DNA of 64,000 nt from Aquanectria penicillioides (lineage: Eukaryota; Ascomycota; Sordariomycetes; Hypocreales; Nectriaceae). The position numbers and the translations under genes were made by a program. The notes under the pieces were generated by a model. It was not told the origin of the DNA. It did no database searches and saw only the letters and a program-made list of their open reading frames with translations. The stretch is taken from the NCBI GenBank assembly GCA_003415625.1, contig PYIU01000001.1, positions 6,078,210-6,142,209 on the forward strand. Reading direction: 5' to 3'. How positions within the stretch are numbered: position 1 is the stretch's first letter; each line of letters starts with the position of its first letter. Below, one piece after another: positions 24,457 to 37,346 of this stretch.

Positions 24457-25560
24457 TTAGACGTCGAGACCATCGACGACAACGCCCTTGTTCCAGGTCC
24501 ACTGAAGGGTCCTGGCCACCTCCACCGCACAATCATCATCAACCAAAGCGCTGACGAGATACAAAGCAGCATCCACGCCGCAGCTGACGCCCCCAGCCGT
24601 GATCACACGTAGACCTCCCAGCCGCATGGCGGCGCGGCGGACAATAGACTCCCGACGGGAGATGGAGCGATGAAACGACATGCTTCCCTTACTACAGCAA
24701 CACATATATAAGTCAGTCAAACTGTCTCAAGCCCAATGTAGTACAAAGCGGGGTAAACGGGACCGGGGTGGGAACATGTTACGTACCGGGCGTCTGAAGG
24801 GCGGCGGCCAGTGCCGGAATCGGACTTGCGACGGATGTAAGGGTTCTCGTCCTCGTCTCCGAGGTCGAAGCGGAGGTTGTTGACGACGTATCGAGCATCC
24901 TCAATGACGTCTGTGCGCTCCTGGAGAAGCTTTGTAGCAGCATCGCTGCAGATGTTCTCAAATCTGGTCAGGTAGTCGGGGTGGGTGGTGGCGGAGAGGC
25001 CAGAGAGGACGCCCTGGTGGCCAAGGAAGAGGGCACCAGTGCAGACAGAAAGAATAGTTCGCTCCCCGGCAGGGTCCTTCTTCTGGAGTTCGGAAAAGTC
25101 GGTGATGAGGCTGAGGGGTTCGAGTTCTTTCTCAATGATTTCCTTGGAGTTGCCGCCGACGACGACGAGGATGTCAAAGTCCTCGAGGCGATCATGGGCC
25201 TCCTTGTAGGAAATCTGGGAGCCAACGATGACGCCCTGGTCGGAGAGGACCTTGGGCTCGGGGCCAACGATGGTGATCTCAAAAGCCTTTGTGTCTGTCC
25301 AAAAGAAAACATGGGGTCAGCGGGAGGGGTACTCTTGGGAGGGGAGGGCAGGGCAGGAGGGGATCGACGAAAAGTGAGGGGTTGGTTGCATAGACGCGTA
25401 AAAAAAAAAACTTACTCTCGGGGTCCTGGAAATCGTGGACAGCAGTGTTGAAGACTTCGAGGGTGCCAGCGAAGTCAAGAAGATCAAACTTCTCGTGGAC
25501 CGCAAATAGCACGTCCAGGGGTTCCTGGTCGGCCACAGCGGAGGACTTGCTTGCACTCAT
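24457..25560 (-). CDS. DJ-1/PfpI family protein (ThiJ-like, class I glutamine amidotransferase fold)
   Basis: Exons in transcript order 25560-25416, 25294-24787, 24691-24457; 295 aa. The opening strand LDVLFAVHEKFDLLDFAGTLEVFNTA is typical of PfpI/isonitrile-hydratase-like members. The nucleophile elbow is SVCTGALFLG with Cys133, and DILVVVGG precedes it. The C-terminal segment GGLRVITAGGVSCGVDAALYLV is the usual family motif. Joining exons 2 and 3 at 24787/24691 gives an uninterrupted frame. A roughly 20-residue Arg/Ser-rich stretch at the exon 2/3 junction (RRKSDSGTGRR, then SISRRESIVRR) looks like an insertion. The substrate (isonitrile, glyoxal or other) cannot be told from sequence. Confidence 0.92.
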
Positions 25561-26919
25561 CTTGCCGGTATTTTGGGGTGTGGGTGGTGGGGGATGTGGT
25601 TATTGGGGAAAGTTGGACTTCAGAGCAGTGATGGTGGTGTGTGTAAGTCGAAGAAGGGACGGACACACAAGGGGAAGTGCTTGGGGCGGTGCTTGGGATG
25701 AATTGGGTTGATCGTATGCAGATGGGTGATGAGGAAGAAAGAAAGAAAAGAGGAGAGAGGACACGAACGAGGAGGAGGAGACGGAAGTAAAAATAAGGGA
25801 TGCACGGGTTCGAGGTGGTAAGGCACGGCAACAGTACTTCGTACCTCAAACCCTACCTTACCTTACCTTACCTAGCCATCTCTGCCATGCCATACCTCGC
25901 TCGCTCACCATACAGATACCATGCCATACCATCCCTTACGTTGCCTGGCCCTGGGTAGGTCTACGGTATCCCACATCACCATACTTTTTCTGACCTTGCC
26001 ATTCGCAGACGCTAAGCCAGCCAATTCGACGGCGTCGGTACCCTCCCTCACTGCCATTGGGACGTGTGCATGCGAGTATATTTTCCCCAGTCTCGCAGTC
26101 GCAGCGGTAACAAAGTAAGTGGCTCGATCCAAGTCAGAAGGGCACCTCATTGCAGCTGGCGTCACTCTCCGTCTGGTGTGAGGACCCACCTCGAAGCCGT
26201 ACGTCTCGCCTGTCTCGCATGTCGCGCGGTACGTACCCGGAGGTCTCGTGGGGTCATGCGCCTGGGATGCGGGGTTGCTAGCGCACGGCTCATCTTCGGT
26301 GGGTCTGCTTCTAAAAGTCCCGGGTACCACTTCGCGGCGCCCTGACCCACTGTCCCGCTAGGTACTCGAAACCCGGATCCCCCGGGTCAACATGGCCGAT
26401 CACCCAGCGTCTGCTCTGTTGTTTTTGCTGCCGGCGAGGCCCAGCAGCCCCACTACCTGCCGCTTTCATCAGTGCAGCAACCAACCGAAAGCCACGGGCC
26501 ACTGCCTTGCAGCACTCAGTGCCTGCCCCTGTAACACCCGCTACAAGCTACTGTAAAGCCACCCCAAAGCCGCTGTAGTGTCCCTCTCCTAGCGGCCTCG
26601 ATGCCATGCCCAGCGTTGCGAAACCCCCCGGGCCGCCAGCATCAGGTGCTACAGCCCCCAAAGCTTGTCTCCCACCACGACCTCGGTGTGCGCACGCCGC
26701 TAGCTGCAAAAGTTGCCCGCCAGTCACGGTGAACCGCCACAACCCGCCGTGCTTCTTCGCAATTCTGACTTATCCGCAATCAGCTGCTCTCGCCAAACAC
26801 CGCTCAAATAGCTTATCCATCCATCGACAGCTCCTCCAAGATCCACATTATACGGGCCTCGTCCGCTCGGTCTGGTCATCGTCAATCCTGCGAGCCCGGA
26901 TGAGGCCGTCCCGCCAGTC
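25561..26919. other. Divergent promoter region, no gene seen
   Basis: 1.36 kb between the DJ-1/PfpI gene (-) and TSC1 (+). It contains a short CCTTA repeat at 25851-25875 and GC-rich DNA; no gene recognised. Confidence 0.6.
25851..25875. repeat. CCTTA/CCTA short tandem repeat
   Basis: Consecutive CCTA, CCTTA, CCTTA, CCTTA, CCTA units in the divergent promoter. Confidence 0.8.
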
Positions 26920-29900
26920 ATGGCTTCATCGGCGTACGTCATTTTGCCTCCTGAAAATCTTCGCTGCCAGCCTCACATCCCACCCCTGGCCCGGCAGCTC
27001 AACCCTCATGATCGCCCATCCCATCACCCCTCTCCCCCTCGCCAACTGCCTCTGCTAACCGTTATATCCACCCCTCTAGGTCACTAAAGGACCTATCCAA
27101 GGCGATCATCGCCTTCCTTGCCGAACCGACCGCCCCGCTCCCGGACGACGTCTCCCAGGTCATCGATGGCTACTTGCGACGGCATCAGAAGTACGACGAT
27201 GCCGCTGCCGATCGCCTCCAGGAGGAGCTCTTCTCCATCTTTGACAGGCTTGTCAAAGACTCCCCCACTCTCTTTGCGCCATGGCTAGCTATTCTCCGCC
27301 GCCTCCTGCCGGTTCTGCGAACTCCCGATCGTATATTCGCCTGGTGGGATTCATGTGCTTCTCTGCCAGCCGTCACCTCTCCAGAGAAGGGTGTCGTGGC
27401 CGAATCGCTTGCTAGCATCATGGATATCCTCTCCCTGGCTGAAGAATATGCCCAATCCTCCGAGGATAATTTTTTTTCGAACCCTCTTATCGCTCGCCTT
27501 CTCACTGGATGGATGGACAAGCTGTACCCTGCCACGAGCGAGGGCGTCACCGCAGCAGATTATAATGAAAAGATCACGCGAGAGGCTCTCATTCAGTTTG
27601 GCACTAGGCATCCCAAGGTCAGTAACACATCAATCCTTCGATCACGATGAGTGAATGACAGCTCACGCCATGCAAGGACATGTTCACTGCCCTTGATCGA
27701 TACTTTGTCAAGAAGCAGTATCGAAAAGCAGTGGTGAAATTCTTAACCGATTACCTGCAAAGCCAGCCTCCACATATCCATCTGATTCTCCAGACTCCTC
27801 TCTTTGGCAATATCTTGAGATGTCTGCAGCGGGATACCTCCACCACCATTATTTCAGTCGCATTGACGGCTCTGATCATGCTACTGCCACATATGCCCAG
27901 TTCTTTGGTGCCACATCTCCCAACCCTGTTCAACATATACTCCAGATTGCTCTTCTGGGCTCGAGAGCGGGCTGGGATTGTGGAACCTCAACTGGACGAG
28001 GACGGTCCCTGGGAAGAGTACAGCTACGAGGCAAAGGTCGATGATCATCCTGTCGATCACATCTTGAACTACTACACGATTCTCTATGGACTATACCCAT
28101 TAATTTCATGGACTATATTCGCAAGCCTCAGAGATATCTTCGACATGCGAATGTGGCTAACGCAAATGACATTGAAGTTCAACCAACCGAGATCAGAGAT
28201 CAATCTGAAAGGTTCAGGCGACATCATCTATTGCATCCCAACTTCTATACTCTCACAGTCGATTCGGAAAAGACAGACTTTAGCAGGTGGATTAAAAGCG
28301 AAGCATCTGAGGTTGTTGCCGAGTGCATGGGCCTTTGTTTAGTGACGGAGCTGAGCCAGCTGGTTGGTCAAGTGCTGCCTACGGTTCCCCTCGCAGATGT
28401 TCCGATGAGTGAGGGCTCCATCAAGGATGGTCATGATCCAGCACTGCTTAGTGGTTCTTCGATGGCTGAACCGCATGACGGCTATAGGATTCCAGAGTCT
28501 GTCAGTATGGAGTCGATAGTCAGCAACAGAAGGCCCTCTGGTTTGACACGTCAAGGCTCTCACTCAAGCCACCCCTCGACTCGAGACTCGGTGGAGGCGA
28601 AGAACAGAGACCCGACCGCCGATAGCCCGACGCTTCCACCTCACTTGACTCAATCCGCATCTCATACACAGCTCCAAGACATGATTCAGTCCAACAAGGC
28701 TATCAAATCCGGTCTGAATCTATCATTGGCCAACGATAGTGTGCCTTCCTTAGCTCTCAGTCACCAAGAGTCCGTGGCAGAACGGCCTGCCGGGTTCGCG
28801 CCGATGAATCAAACGATAGGATCGCCACTATCTTTGACCGAGACCAATTCTCAAATTGCCAATTTGCAACGACGCATCTTGATCCTTCAAAATGATCTCA
28901 ATTTCGAACGCTTCTTGAAACAGCAGCATATGGCACACATTGGTGACCTACGAAGAAGGCACTTGGAAGAGGCGGTTACAGAAGCAGAGACTCAGAATCT
29001 CATCATGATGAACCGCAATCTCAAGAGCCGATTCGAGGAGGCGAAAAAGGCCGAGACGCAAGTCCGAAGAGACTCTGAGAAAAGCAGAGCACTTGCAAAG
29101 AAGTGGGAGGCTGATCTAGCCAACAAGCTCAAGAAACTCCGTGATGAGTCAAAGAAACTAAAGTCGGAATTCGAAACTGCTGAGAAAGACTTAGAAAACT
29201 CCAAAGCAGAGTGTGAGAAGCTCAGGGCTATGGTATGTGAGGCCGAGGTGAAGGAACTGAACTGGAAGCAGAACATGCAATCCATTGAGATGCATGCAGC
29301 CGAGATTGACAGGCTCAAGAATGAAGTCAAGAGACTCACAATTGTGGAACGAGATAATCAAGCCAAAGAACTCGAACGCCAGGCCGCCATCAGCACAGCG
29401 GCAGAAGCCAAAGAGGAGGCCCAAATGCTCTCGACTCAGCTTGCATCACGAGACAACGAGGTGGAACGCACCAAGAAACTCTTTCAATCTCAGATTGCCG
29501 CACTGCAGGCAAGACTCTCGGAGGCGCAGGATGGACTTGGTCGAGTTTCCCCCCGTGCGAGGGAAGCTATCGAAGGTGCGCTTGCAGCGAGCCGAGAGAA
29601 GCAGGCAGAGCTGCAGAAGCAGTGCAACCTTCTTATGCGCAAGTATACGGCTCTCCAGTCGTCATTGTTGGATATGAAAACGGGGGCAACGCCTGGGCAA
29701 CTTCGGATTGATACATCTCATGCTATTGAAGGAGACAACGACTACTTGTCCATGTCGGGGAGTCCCGTGACGATGAAGACACGACCACACCGAGTCTTCT
29801 CAAACCCAGAGACGGTGGAAGGGGCAGCATACAACGTCACGCCTCCACTAGATCCCAAGCCGAAACCAGAAACCCCTCTGTCAGGTGGATGGTCGCAACG

Positions 29901-30150
29901 TCCCGGGTCTCCTTCCGGGACGGACTGGTCCGGCGATGGGTCTCTTTCGATGAGCCCCGATCACCGGCCGTTTGGACGAAGCGATTCTTCCGGGCGACTG
30001 ATGGCACGAAGTCACTCGGATCTGTTTTCTGGGGCTGTACAAAACCGGATCCTCAGGGAATCCAAGGACAAAGGGCGCGAAGACGGAACTGGGAAAAAGG
30101 ATAAGAAGTCCTCGGCCCTCAGGGGAATCCGAGGGTTAATGTATGAGTGA
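26920..30150 (+). CDS. TSC1: Tuberous sclerosis 1 / hamartin homologue, apparent frameshift
   Basis: TSC1 stabilises TSC2, the GAP that turns off Rheb and hence TORC1. Exons 26920-26933 (only 14 nt: ATG GCT TCA TCG GC), 27080-27617, 27677-30150. The N-terminal hamartin domain includes SLKDLSKAIIAFLAEP, RYFVKKQYRKAVVKFLTDYL, ILYGLYP and, in the next frame, MDYIRKPQRYLRHANV. The frame breaks at about residue 324: CTATACCCATTAATTTC needs one more C in the run 28096-28098 to read LYPINFMDYIRK, which gives 1008 aa. After a Ser-rich linker, a long coiled coil spans about residues 575-848, as in hamartin, then a Pro/Ser-rich tail. The start is supported by the GTACGT donor and TCTAG acceptor, but such a small first exon makes it the least certain part. 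Confidence 0.88.
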
Positions 30151-31493
30151 AGAACTGTGATCGTTTGAGCGTTTTGGGTTTCACGATAGATAGGTTTGGA
30201 TGAATTTATGGGATACTGATGTCTGTTCTATGTAGAGGTTGCCTAAAACTTTGTGTGTTTATTTGAATCCCCGTACTGCAAGTTCAGCATCATTAGACTA
30301 GAGCAAACATACACACAAGTGCCGTTTTTTTTTTTTTGTAAGAAAGGTAGCACTCTTCTCATTACATAATCCTGAAAAATCTAAAAATGAATATATGTAC
30401 TAAAACAAGTCACAATCAACCATGGCTTCTGTCACCATTAACATAGATGCCTCGGGGGTTCAGGTTTAGAAACTGAGCTAGTTTTCCCGAGTTTTGGACC
30501 CACCTTGGTGAGGCATAGCCATGACATCGTTCCACGGGTTAAAGGCTCTATCACGTGGTGTTTAGGTAAATAAGACCATAGTAATCATTGCGTTCTATAA
30601 CGAAAGTTCCGGTTGGGCAAACTAGGTAGCTTCTTACATTCAGAGAAATGTCCCTTCGAAACCATGCGCAAAACAAAATAATTGGATACTCCGTGGTCGA
30701 ACGCATTGTTAATTTCCAATGCAAAGCGTCGTTGTGAGAGTCTTGCCTTGGTTATCTTGAGCTTACGACATAAATTGAAGACGAGAGTTCGCACATGATT
30801 GTGCTCGTACCGGTAGCTTACCCTGGAAGGACTGCAAGTCTGGCATTATAACCCCCGTCAAGGGTTCGGGCTTTCGGAAGGTCTTCCAAGAGATGGGTGA
30901 AGTGCCAATGAGCGTCGTCGTCTGCGCTCCAGCTCTCTTTCTGGGACTTGTTGACTCTGTAGGGAGGCAGAGACGGTTTTAGAATGAGTAAGCTAGGCCA
31001 TCATCAACGCTGTCTTTGAATGAAGAGAAATGGGTGTGCAACCTGTTTGGCAAGAAGCTATGGCTGCTTACTTGTTAGTTGACGATTCTGGGAGTCCAAG
31101 TGCCCATCACATGATCTGGGATCAAATCGTCTGAAACATGCTCACGAGGAGCTCTGTGTGATTAAAATCGATGTAATTCGCAACTCATCATACAGGACGA
31201 TTTGGAACAACACCATATTAGAATGCTCGTTCTCAAGCTGCAAATATGACCACATCGCCAATGTAGGTTGAACAATTACATTCAGGATCAGAGAAACAAT
31301 TACGTTCCATGATGCACAACCCTTCTATTAGACATCAAGTTATAGTTTGGTGTGCAGAAATATACATGGTTTAAGCTACAGGGTAGTTACCTTCAATGTC
31401 CGAATATGTCACCACAATTCACCGGCGAAGGTTGTATAATGAACAACACGGCTTACCTAATCACAAGCAACTCGCAAGAGTCGCAATCGGGCG
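30151..31493. other. Intergenic region, no gene seen
   Basis: AT-rich sequence after TSC1, with no protein-coding pattern or repeat I can support. Confidence 0.6.
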
Positions 31494-31590
31494 GCTTCCG
31501 TAGCTCAGTTGGTTAGAGCTTCGTACTAATACTTCCACTTGGATAGTCTTGGTGATGCGAAGGTCGCAGGTTCAAGCCCTGCCGGGAGCA
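31494..31590 (+). tRNA. tRNA-Ile (AAT) with a 23-nt intron
   Basis: The cloverleaf folds by eye: acceptor GCTTCCG pairs with CGGGAGC (one T-G), D arm GCTC/GAGC, anticodon stem TCGTA/TGCGA, T arm GCAGG/CCTGC with loop TTCAAGC, and discriminator A. The loop reads CT-AAT-A before the intron, so the anticodon is AAT. The intron (31532-31554) lies after position 37, the canonical site cut by the tRNA splicing endonuclease. Box A (TAGCTCAGTTGG) and box B (GGTTCAAGC) are intact. Confidence 0.95.
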
Positions 31591-31616
31591 AATCAGTTCC
31601 ACGATGCCATCCAGTC

Positions 31617-31627
31617 TTTTTTTTTTT
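31617..31627 (+). terminator. RNA polymerase III terminator of tRNA-Ile
   Basis: Run of eleven T beginning 27 nt past the tRNA 3' end. Confidence 0.85.
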
Positions 31628-33971
31628 GCGCCTTTTCTCGTTTTTCTGTTTTGACCTATGCAACTACGGACGGTACTTGCTTAATTCTGAGTGCTAGCTA
31701 CATAACCTAGGTAAGGGTTGTTGGAATGTGGCTTGAACGCGCGGCACTTGCGCTGGCTGGCTGACGAGTCTGGTGAACTTGTTGATTTTTTTCTGCCTTC
31801 TCTCTCGCCTTTGCAATTTTTCTCTGAGGCTGAGTCAATGGACTTTCCCCTTCTCTAATGGCTCTAACGCATAGTTGAGATGCCAAATCGAGTCATTCAA
31901 TGAAACATTTTGATGCATCGCACATAATCTTGGTCCGTAGTTGGCATTGGCAGTCTCTCTCCATCTCTGCAGGCTTGCGTACGTATGGCCATGCCCACGC
32001 GAGTGCAAGGCCTAGGGTACGATGCCCAAAGCTTGCAGACTAGCTGAACGAGGACATCCGTACCTTGCAGCACTGAACTGAGATCTCCCTGATTGGCCCC
32101 GATCTTCAGCAACTGGCACTACGCTGTCGCCGCTTTTGGCGCAACCGGGCCGTTACTCGTCTTCATTGTTTGTCTCTGTTTGTTGTTTGTTGGTACCAGT
32201 CCCCCGTTGGCATGTCCTCGGCCCGCCATACAATGGCTGGACGGCAATGTGCAAAACCCACCGATGTGGGCTTCGTCTCTCCTTGGTAGCGTATGTACAT
32301 GGCATGTTGGCCGGCTGCGTAAAAATAGTCACACGCTGGAGACAGCGAGATGAAGCATCATTACAGAACCTAGCGAGCATCGTAATCCCCAACTGGGGAT
32401 ATATTCCAGCATAGTTCCGGCGCAATTCCTATGGGCCAGTCCGGGGGAGGATTATGATGATTATCCCAGCGGGATATGAGGGGGCGTCAAGGGCTCGACC
32501 ACGCTGTTGCTCAGACCTGACTGCCATTGCTCGCCAAAAGCGGCCGTGCAAAATGCCCGACCGGGGTGGTCGGCATGGGTTGGGATGATGGTGGTGGGCT
32601 ACCTGCAAGGAACAGGATGGCACTGACAAAAGGAGATGTGGAGGTTGGCTTGTGAGCAAGAAGCTGACGAGTCCTCATCCCAGGGAGCCTGCGACTGGTT
32701 CTCCATGCGGAAACCAGCATCCGTGCCGTATTATGCTGTGCTCTGCGGTCTTTTCCGTTGCGCATTTCAACACGACATGTGCAATCCAACGCAGATTCCC
32801 GTTTGATGACGCCGTTTTTTACAACTTCTAACGCTTGTGGCGGCGAGGTTCAATTTTCGGGTCTATCGGCTCAACCGGTCATTGAGTTTTTTTCTTCTCC
32901 CGCAAAGAATTCTCTCGCTGCGAAACCTTACTTGGATTGGCCTCTTTTGCGTCTTCGTCGGCTCGGCGGCATCGGAAGCTTCCAGAGAATGTGGATGGAA
33001 TGGAAGTGCCATCCATCCAACCATTCATTGTCAGTCAACACCGTCCACGTCGTCCTCGACCCACGCATGACGTGACCGGGGTGTGTGTATTGACCTTGAT
33101 TTCGCATCGCTTCACTGCTCTCCATTTTTTTTCCTTTACCCTTCCCTTCCTCTTGCTCCTCTTCGGATTGTATCCTGCATGTACTGCACGGACGACACCG
33201 TTGTATCTCTCCCTAGGTCTTTCTGTGCCATTCCATCCAGAGGGACGTCGTTCAATTCTGATCCCTAGCGGTCTCGCAGGGCCAAATAGCCAAGCCGTGG
33301 AGGAGATGCCTGTTGTGGTCTGGGCGATGGTGCTTGTGCTCCTTCGGGCTCAAGGCCAAGCCTTCAGACCGGGGTGCTGGTGGGTTCTCAGAAGTTCGGT
33401 GCTGCTATTTCTGGCTTCCGCTGATCAGTGCGTTGGGACGGCCGGCATGGCTTGGCAGGGTCTTCCCTTTCATCCTTGTCTTGATGTCCATTTGAACGGG
33501 AACAAAGAGATTGTTGTTTGATATGTGGAATCTTGACTGGCTGCCTTGATATGTTTAGTAAGATTTGGCTTGGGGTGGCTTGGGTTTCAACCTCCAAAAT
33601 AGGGGACTGAATTAACCATGGCAGCTTGTTGCGGAGGCCTCTATCCCATCCTCAGATCCCCCATTTCACTGCCGGTTCGCGGTTGCTGCTGCTAGGCTCG
33701 ATCTTCATGTAGTCGTACTGTGTTTGACTTTGGGCAGATGGCATGGTAGATTGCGAATCTGTGTCCACAAGCGGCTCATCGGTCACATTTACACCTTTCC
33801 CGCTCCCCCCTTCCCCCTTCCCACCCTCCCCATAACAAGGTTCTTCAAGTGCCACGTCTCATTTGGGATTACCTTTGCGTGGCCTCGCGGCCATGATTGG
33901 TCTGGTATCCAACGGAGTGGCCTGGAGCCGCCCAAAGACAACATCGGACAGTTTATTCCTTGCCCTTGTTC

Positions 33972-33999
33972 CTGGCCTGGCCTGGCCAGGCCAGGCCAG
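33972..33999. repeat. 28-bp perfect palindrome
   Basis: Two 14-nt arms built of CTGG/CCTGG units meet with no spacer, so the whole stretch equals its reverse complement. It lies about 675 bp upstream of the GH17 start. Confidence 0.9.
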
Positions 34000-34673
34000 C
34001 CATCCAACTTCCGCTGTTACTGCCACCATCCTGCAGCCGTCCCCGTGTTCCTCCTCTCCAATGCAATAGACCCGGACAACCCGACCATTTTCCAGGGGCG
34101 TGAGGGCCATGACAAAGGACGGTGGACCGGGATGGCGTAGACAAAAGTTGGAGGGGGACCTGGAACTTGCATTACATGTCTTGGCTTGCTGGCAGTGGGT
34201 CCTGTGATGGAGTCGATGAACCACTTGTTGGTGGATTACCGTCTCCTCCCGGTGGGGACTCCATGTCGATGCTTCGTTGCCACTGATTGTCCCACCCGTC
34301 GAGTATTCTGTCCCTAGGATGGGACTATTATGGCGAGGGTGTGTATGCATGACTGAGTTGTTGCCCGTTTTCTTTTTCTTGATGCGTCTCCCGCCTCTTC
34401 TTTTCCACCTTCTTCTCTCTCCTCCTTCTTTATCCAACCTTCTCACATTCTTCCTCCCATTTCTTCCTCACTCTTTTCTTAATTCCTCGTCTCTCGCTAC
34501 ATACTTCTTGGATCATTGGACAACGCCCTCTTTCATACGTTGCCCATCCCCCAACACCTGAAGAGATTCCAGTCAACGTCTCTCCCCCGAGATCCTTCTG
34601 AATCACTTCGTCCTCCGGTTTCCCGGCCCTGATAACCATTAAAAAAATCACATACATCTAAGATCTAGTCAAT

Positions 34674-36038
34674 ATGCCTTCCGCCAACAGCCTCCTCGCC
34701 ATGGCTGCCGCTGTCGGCTCGGCCAGCGCCGCCTTCCAGGGCTTCAACTACGGCGCTTCTTACACCGACGGTACTGTCAAGGTCCAGACTGACTTTGAGA
34801 ACGAGTTCACCACCGCCGCCACTCTTGTCGGAACTAACGGTGCTTTCACCAGTGCCCGCCTCTACACCATGATCCAGGGCGGCACCACCAACACTCCCAT
34901 CTCCGCCATCCCAGCGGCCATTAAGACTAAGACCAGCCTGCTCTTGGGTCTTTGGGCCTCGGCCGGCGAGACCTCCTTCGACAACGAGATTGCTGCACTG
35001 AAGAATACCATCGACCTGTACTGTGGCCAGATCGACGACCTCGTCGCCGGTATCTCTGTTGGTAGCGAGGATTTGTACCGCATCTCCCCCACTGGCATCG
35101 CCGCCGATTCCGACCCCGGCTGCGGCCCCGATGTGCTGGTCAAATATATTGAGAAGACCCGTGCCGCCATCAAGGGCACCTGTCTCGCCCAGATCCCCAT
35201 CGGCCATGTCGATACCTGGGACGCCTATTCCAACTCCTCCAACAGCGCCGTTATCGAGTCTTGCGACTGGCTCGGCATGGACACCTACCCTTACTACCAG
35301 GAGACTGACAACAACGTTGTTACTGAGGGTGCCAACCTCTTCCAGGAGGCTTGGGACAAGGTTGTTGCTGTTGCGGGCTCCCGCGAGATCTGGGTCACTG
35401 AGACTGGCTGGCCTGTCAGCGGCAAGACTTACAACAAGGCTATCCCCGGAACCAAGAACGCTCGCACCTACTGGGAGGATGTCGGCTGCCCCATGTTCGG
35501 CAACACCAACGTCTGGTGGTACACTCTTCAGGATGCTGCCCCCACCACTCCCAACCCTAGCTTCGGTGTCGTCGGATCTACTCTGTCCAAGACTCCCCTG
35601 TACGATCTCTCTTGCGACGGCGTTGACAAGAGCAATGCCGATGTTGGTTACAGCAAGACTGGTAGCAAGACCGGAGGCAAGTCTGGTAGCAAGACTGGCA
35701 GCACCTCTACTCCCGCCTCTACTCCCGCCAGCACTCCCGGTAGCTCGTCTGGCAGCTCTTCTGGCAGCAAGTACGGCAACGGCAGCGGTAGCGGCTACAC
35801 CTACAGCAACTCTACCGCCTCCACCCTGACTCCCGTCTCCTCGCCCACTTCCAGCTCTGGCTCTAGCTCTGGCTCCGGCTCCGGCTCTAGCTCTGGTTCC
35901 AACTCTGGCTCTGGCTCTGGCTCCAGCTCCGGCTCTGCCGCTTCTGCCTCGGCCACCACTGCCACTGGCAGCGGATCCCAGCTGAACTCGCTCGGTGCCG
36001 CCGCTGTTGCCCTGGTTCTTGCCGTTGCTGTCCTGTAA
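34674..36038 (+). CDS. eglC: GPI-anchored GH17 glucan endo-1,3-beta-glucosidase (EglC/Bgl2-like)
   Basis: Cell-wall beta-1,3-glucan hydrolase or transglycosylase. Single exon, 454 aa. A signal peptide (about residues 1-20, [10 protein letters not shown]) is followed by the GH17 barrel opening [13 protein letters not shown]. The proton donor is Glu132 in [10 protein letters not shown] and the nucleophile Glu243 in [11 protein letters not shown]; other family landmarks are [12 protein letters not shown] and [10 protein letters not shown]. Residues from about 330 form a Ser/Gly/Thr-rich stalk with low-complexity GSGSSSGS repeats. The end is a hydrophobic segment ([15 protein letters not shown]) after small residues, a GPI attachment signal. 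Codon use is strongly C-biased, as in highly expressed genes. The symbol follows Aspergillus usage. Confidence 0.95.
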   Translation: MPSANSLLAMAAAVGSASAAFQGFNYGASYTDGTVKVQTDFENEFTTAATLVGTNGAFTSARLYTMIQGGTTNTPISAIPAAIKTKTSLLLGLWASAGETSFDNEIAALKNTIDLYCGQIDDLVAGISVGSEDLYRISPTGIAADSDPGCGPDVLVKYIEKTRAAIKGTCLAQIPIGHVDTWDAYSNSSNSAVIESCDWLGMDTYPYYQETDNNVVTEGANLFQEAWDKVVAVAGSREIWVTETGWPVSGKTYNKAIPGTKNARTYWEDVGCPMFGNTNVWWYTLQDAAPTTPNPSFGVVGSTLSKTPLYDLSCDGVDKSNADVGYSKTGSKTGGKSGSKTGSTSTPASTPASTPGSSSGSSSGSKYGNGSGSGYTYSNSTASTLTPVSSPTSSSGSSSGSGSGSSSGSNSGSGSGSSSGSAASASATTATGSGSQLNSLGAAAVALVLAVAVL

Positions 36039-37346
36039 AGTGGATATTCAGTTAACATGATTCCTTACCGTTCTTGATGACCTTTCTTTTCTTTTTCAAA
36101 GCATGCATTGTAATCATCGGGGTTGTGACGTGTTAAACAAGCAAAAGCAACCAGGGGGAGATTATTGTTAGGTTTTTCAAACGGTCGTGTACATACACTT
36201 TATAGACTGCTCATGTTTGGGGTAAATTGACGGGTAGGGGGGAAACCCCTGTATGTATATCTTGACCGAGGTGCGTTTTTTTGGTTTTGTGTTCTTTGGA
36301 TTCTGGATGAAACGAAACCTGGGTCCTTGTTCACGTCAAATACCTTTTCTTCTTCTTCTCATCACTTAGGGATGGACAAGCACAGACGCTTTGGCCCACC
36401 GTTACGGAATAGAAAGTGTTATTGTTGAGAAATTTCAATATCTTGTGAATCTGGAGCATTGCAATATGCGATGATGTGACATCAGTTTTCGCGAACTCCA
36501 TGACGCTTTTTTCTTTTCGTTTCAGGATGAGGTTGGTGGTTGAAGTTGACCACCCCATGTATGATGCGATGCGGGATGCATAGTTGCTGCAGTGGCAATG
36601 GCTCGCGTGACCTTGATGGTCCATACCTGAGGCACTAATGCGGCAGGGCACACTGGGCAGCGGCCTCTTTGGTGTAGCCAGCTCTTATGAACGTGTTCTG
36701 GAATATATGGATGCTTCTATCGCTTCTTCAGTGTCAACTTGGACTTGGCAGCTCCCAAAAGTCGCCTCGGGTCCAGTCGAGACCCATGCAGCCTCAGACA
36801 TATTAATGCCCGCCGATCCGAGATCCGATCGAAGCTCAAGCCAGTTCCACGACGTTGCGCTCGTGCTTTGGATGCGACGTTCCGCTGTCGGCGATCGACA
36901 TGCAGCTAAAGCTCAGCTCCCCAAAGCTTGCCCTGCGCGCTCCGACAGCCCGTTCAATCGCGCACATGCCCTGCAAAAAAGCATATTTCGCTGCCTCTAT
37001 TTTAGCACCGTAAGCCCTGCACAGCTACGCAGCAGGCAAGCTTTCTGATTGATAGCGATTGTCTGCGCCCTGGCGTCGCCAACCAACCAAATGAGCTTTC
37101 CCCATCCTTCTCCCTTCTTTTGGCGCGCCGCCGCCGCCCGCCCGCCGCCACGAAGTCCGGCGCCGGTATCCGAGCATCGATCTGTCCTCCACTTTCATCC
37201 TCATCCTTTCAACGTTGCTTCAGTCGCCTTGGCCTCTTCACTTCCCTGCACCAGGAGACAACCTTGTGTGCGCCCTCGATAATCGGGCATTCCCTTCTTT
37301 TTCAATCCTTTTTTTCTGTTCCGTCGCGCTAAGCGAATACGCCAAC
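36039..37346. other. Intergenic region, no gene seen
   Basis: 3' UTR of the GH17 gene and promoter of the ZIP transporter; nothing else recognised. Confidence 0.6.

Larger units (their letters stand above)
31591..34673. other. Intergenic region, no protein gene seen
   Basis: Three kilobases before the GH17 gene. It holds the tRNA-Ile terminator, a 28-bp perfect palindrome at 33972-33999 and a CT-rich leader-like stretch (about 34370-34660). Open frames here show no family features. Confidence 0.55.
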
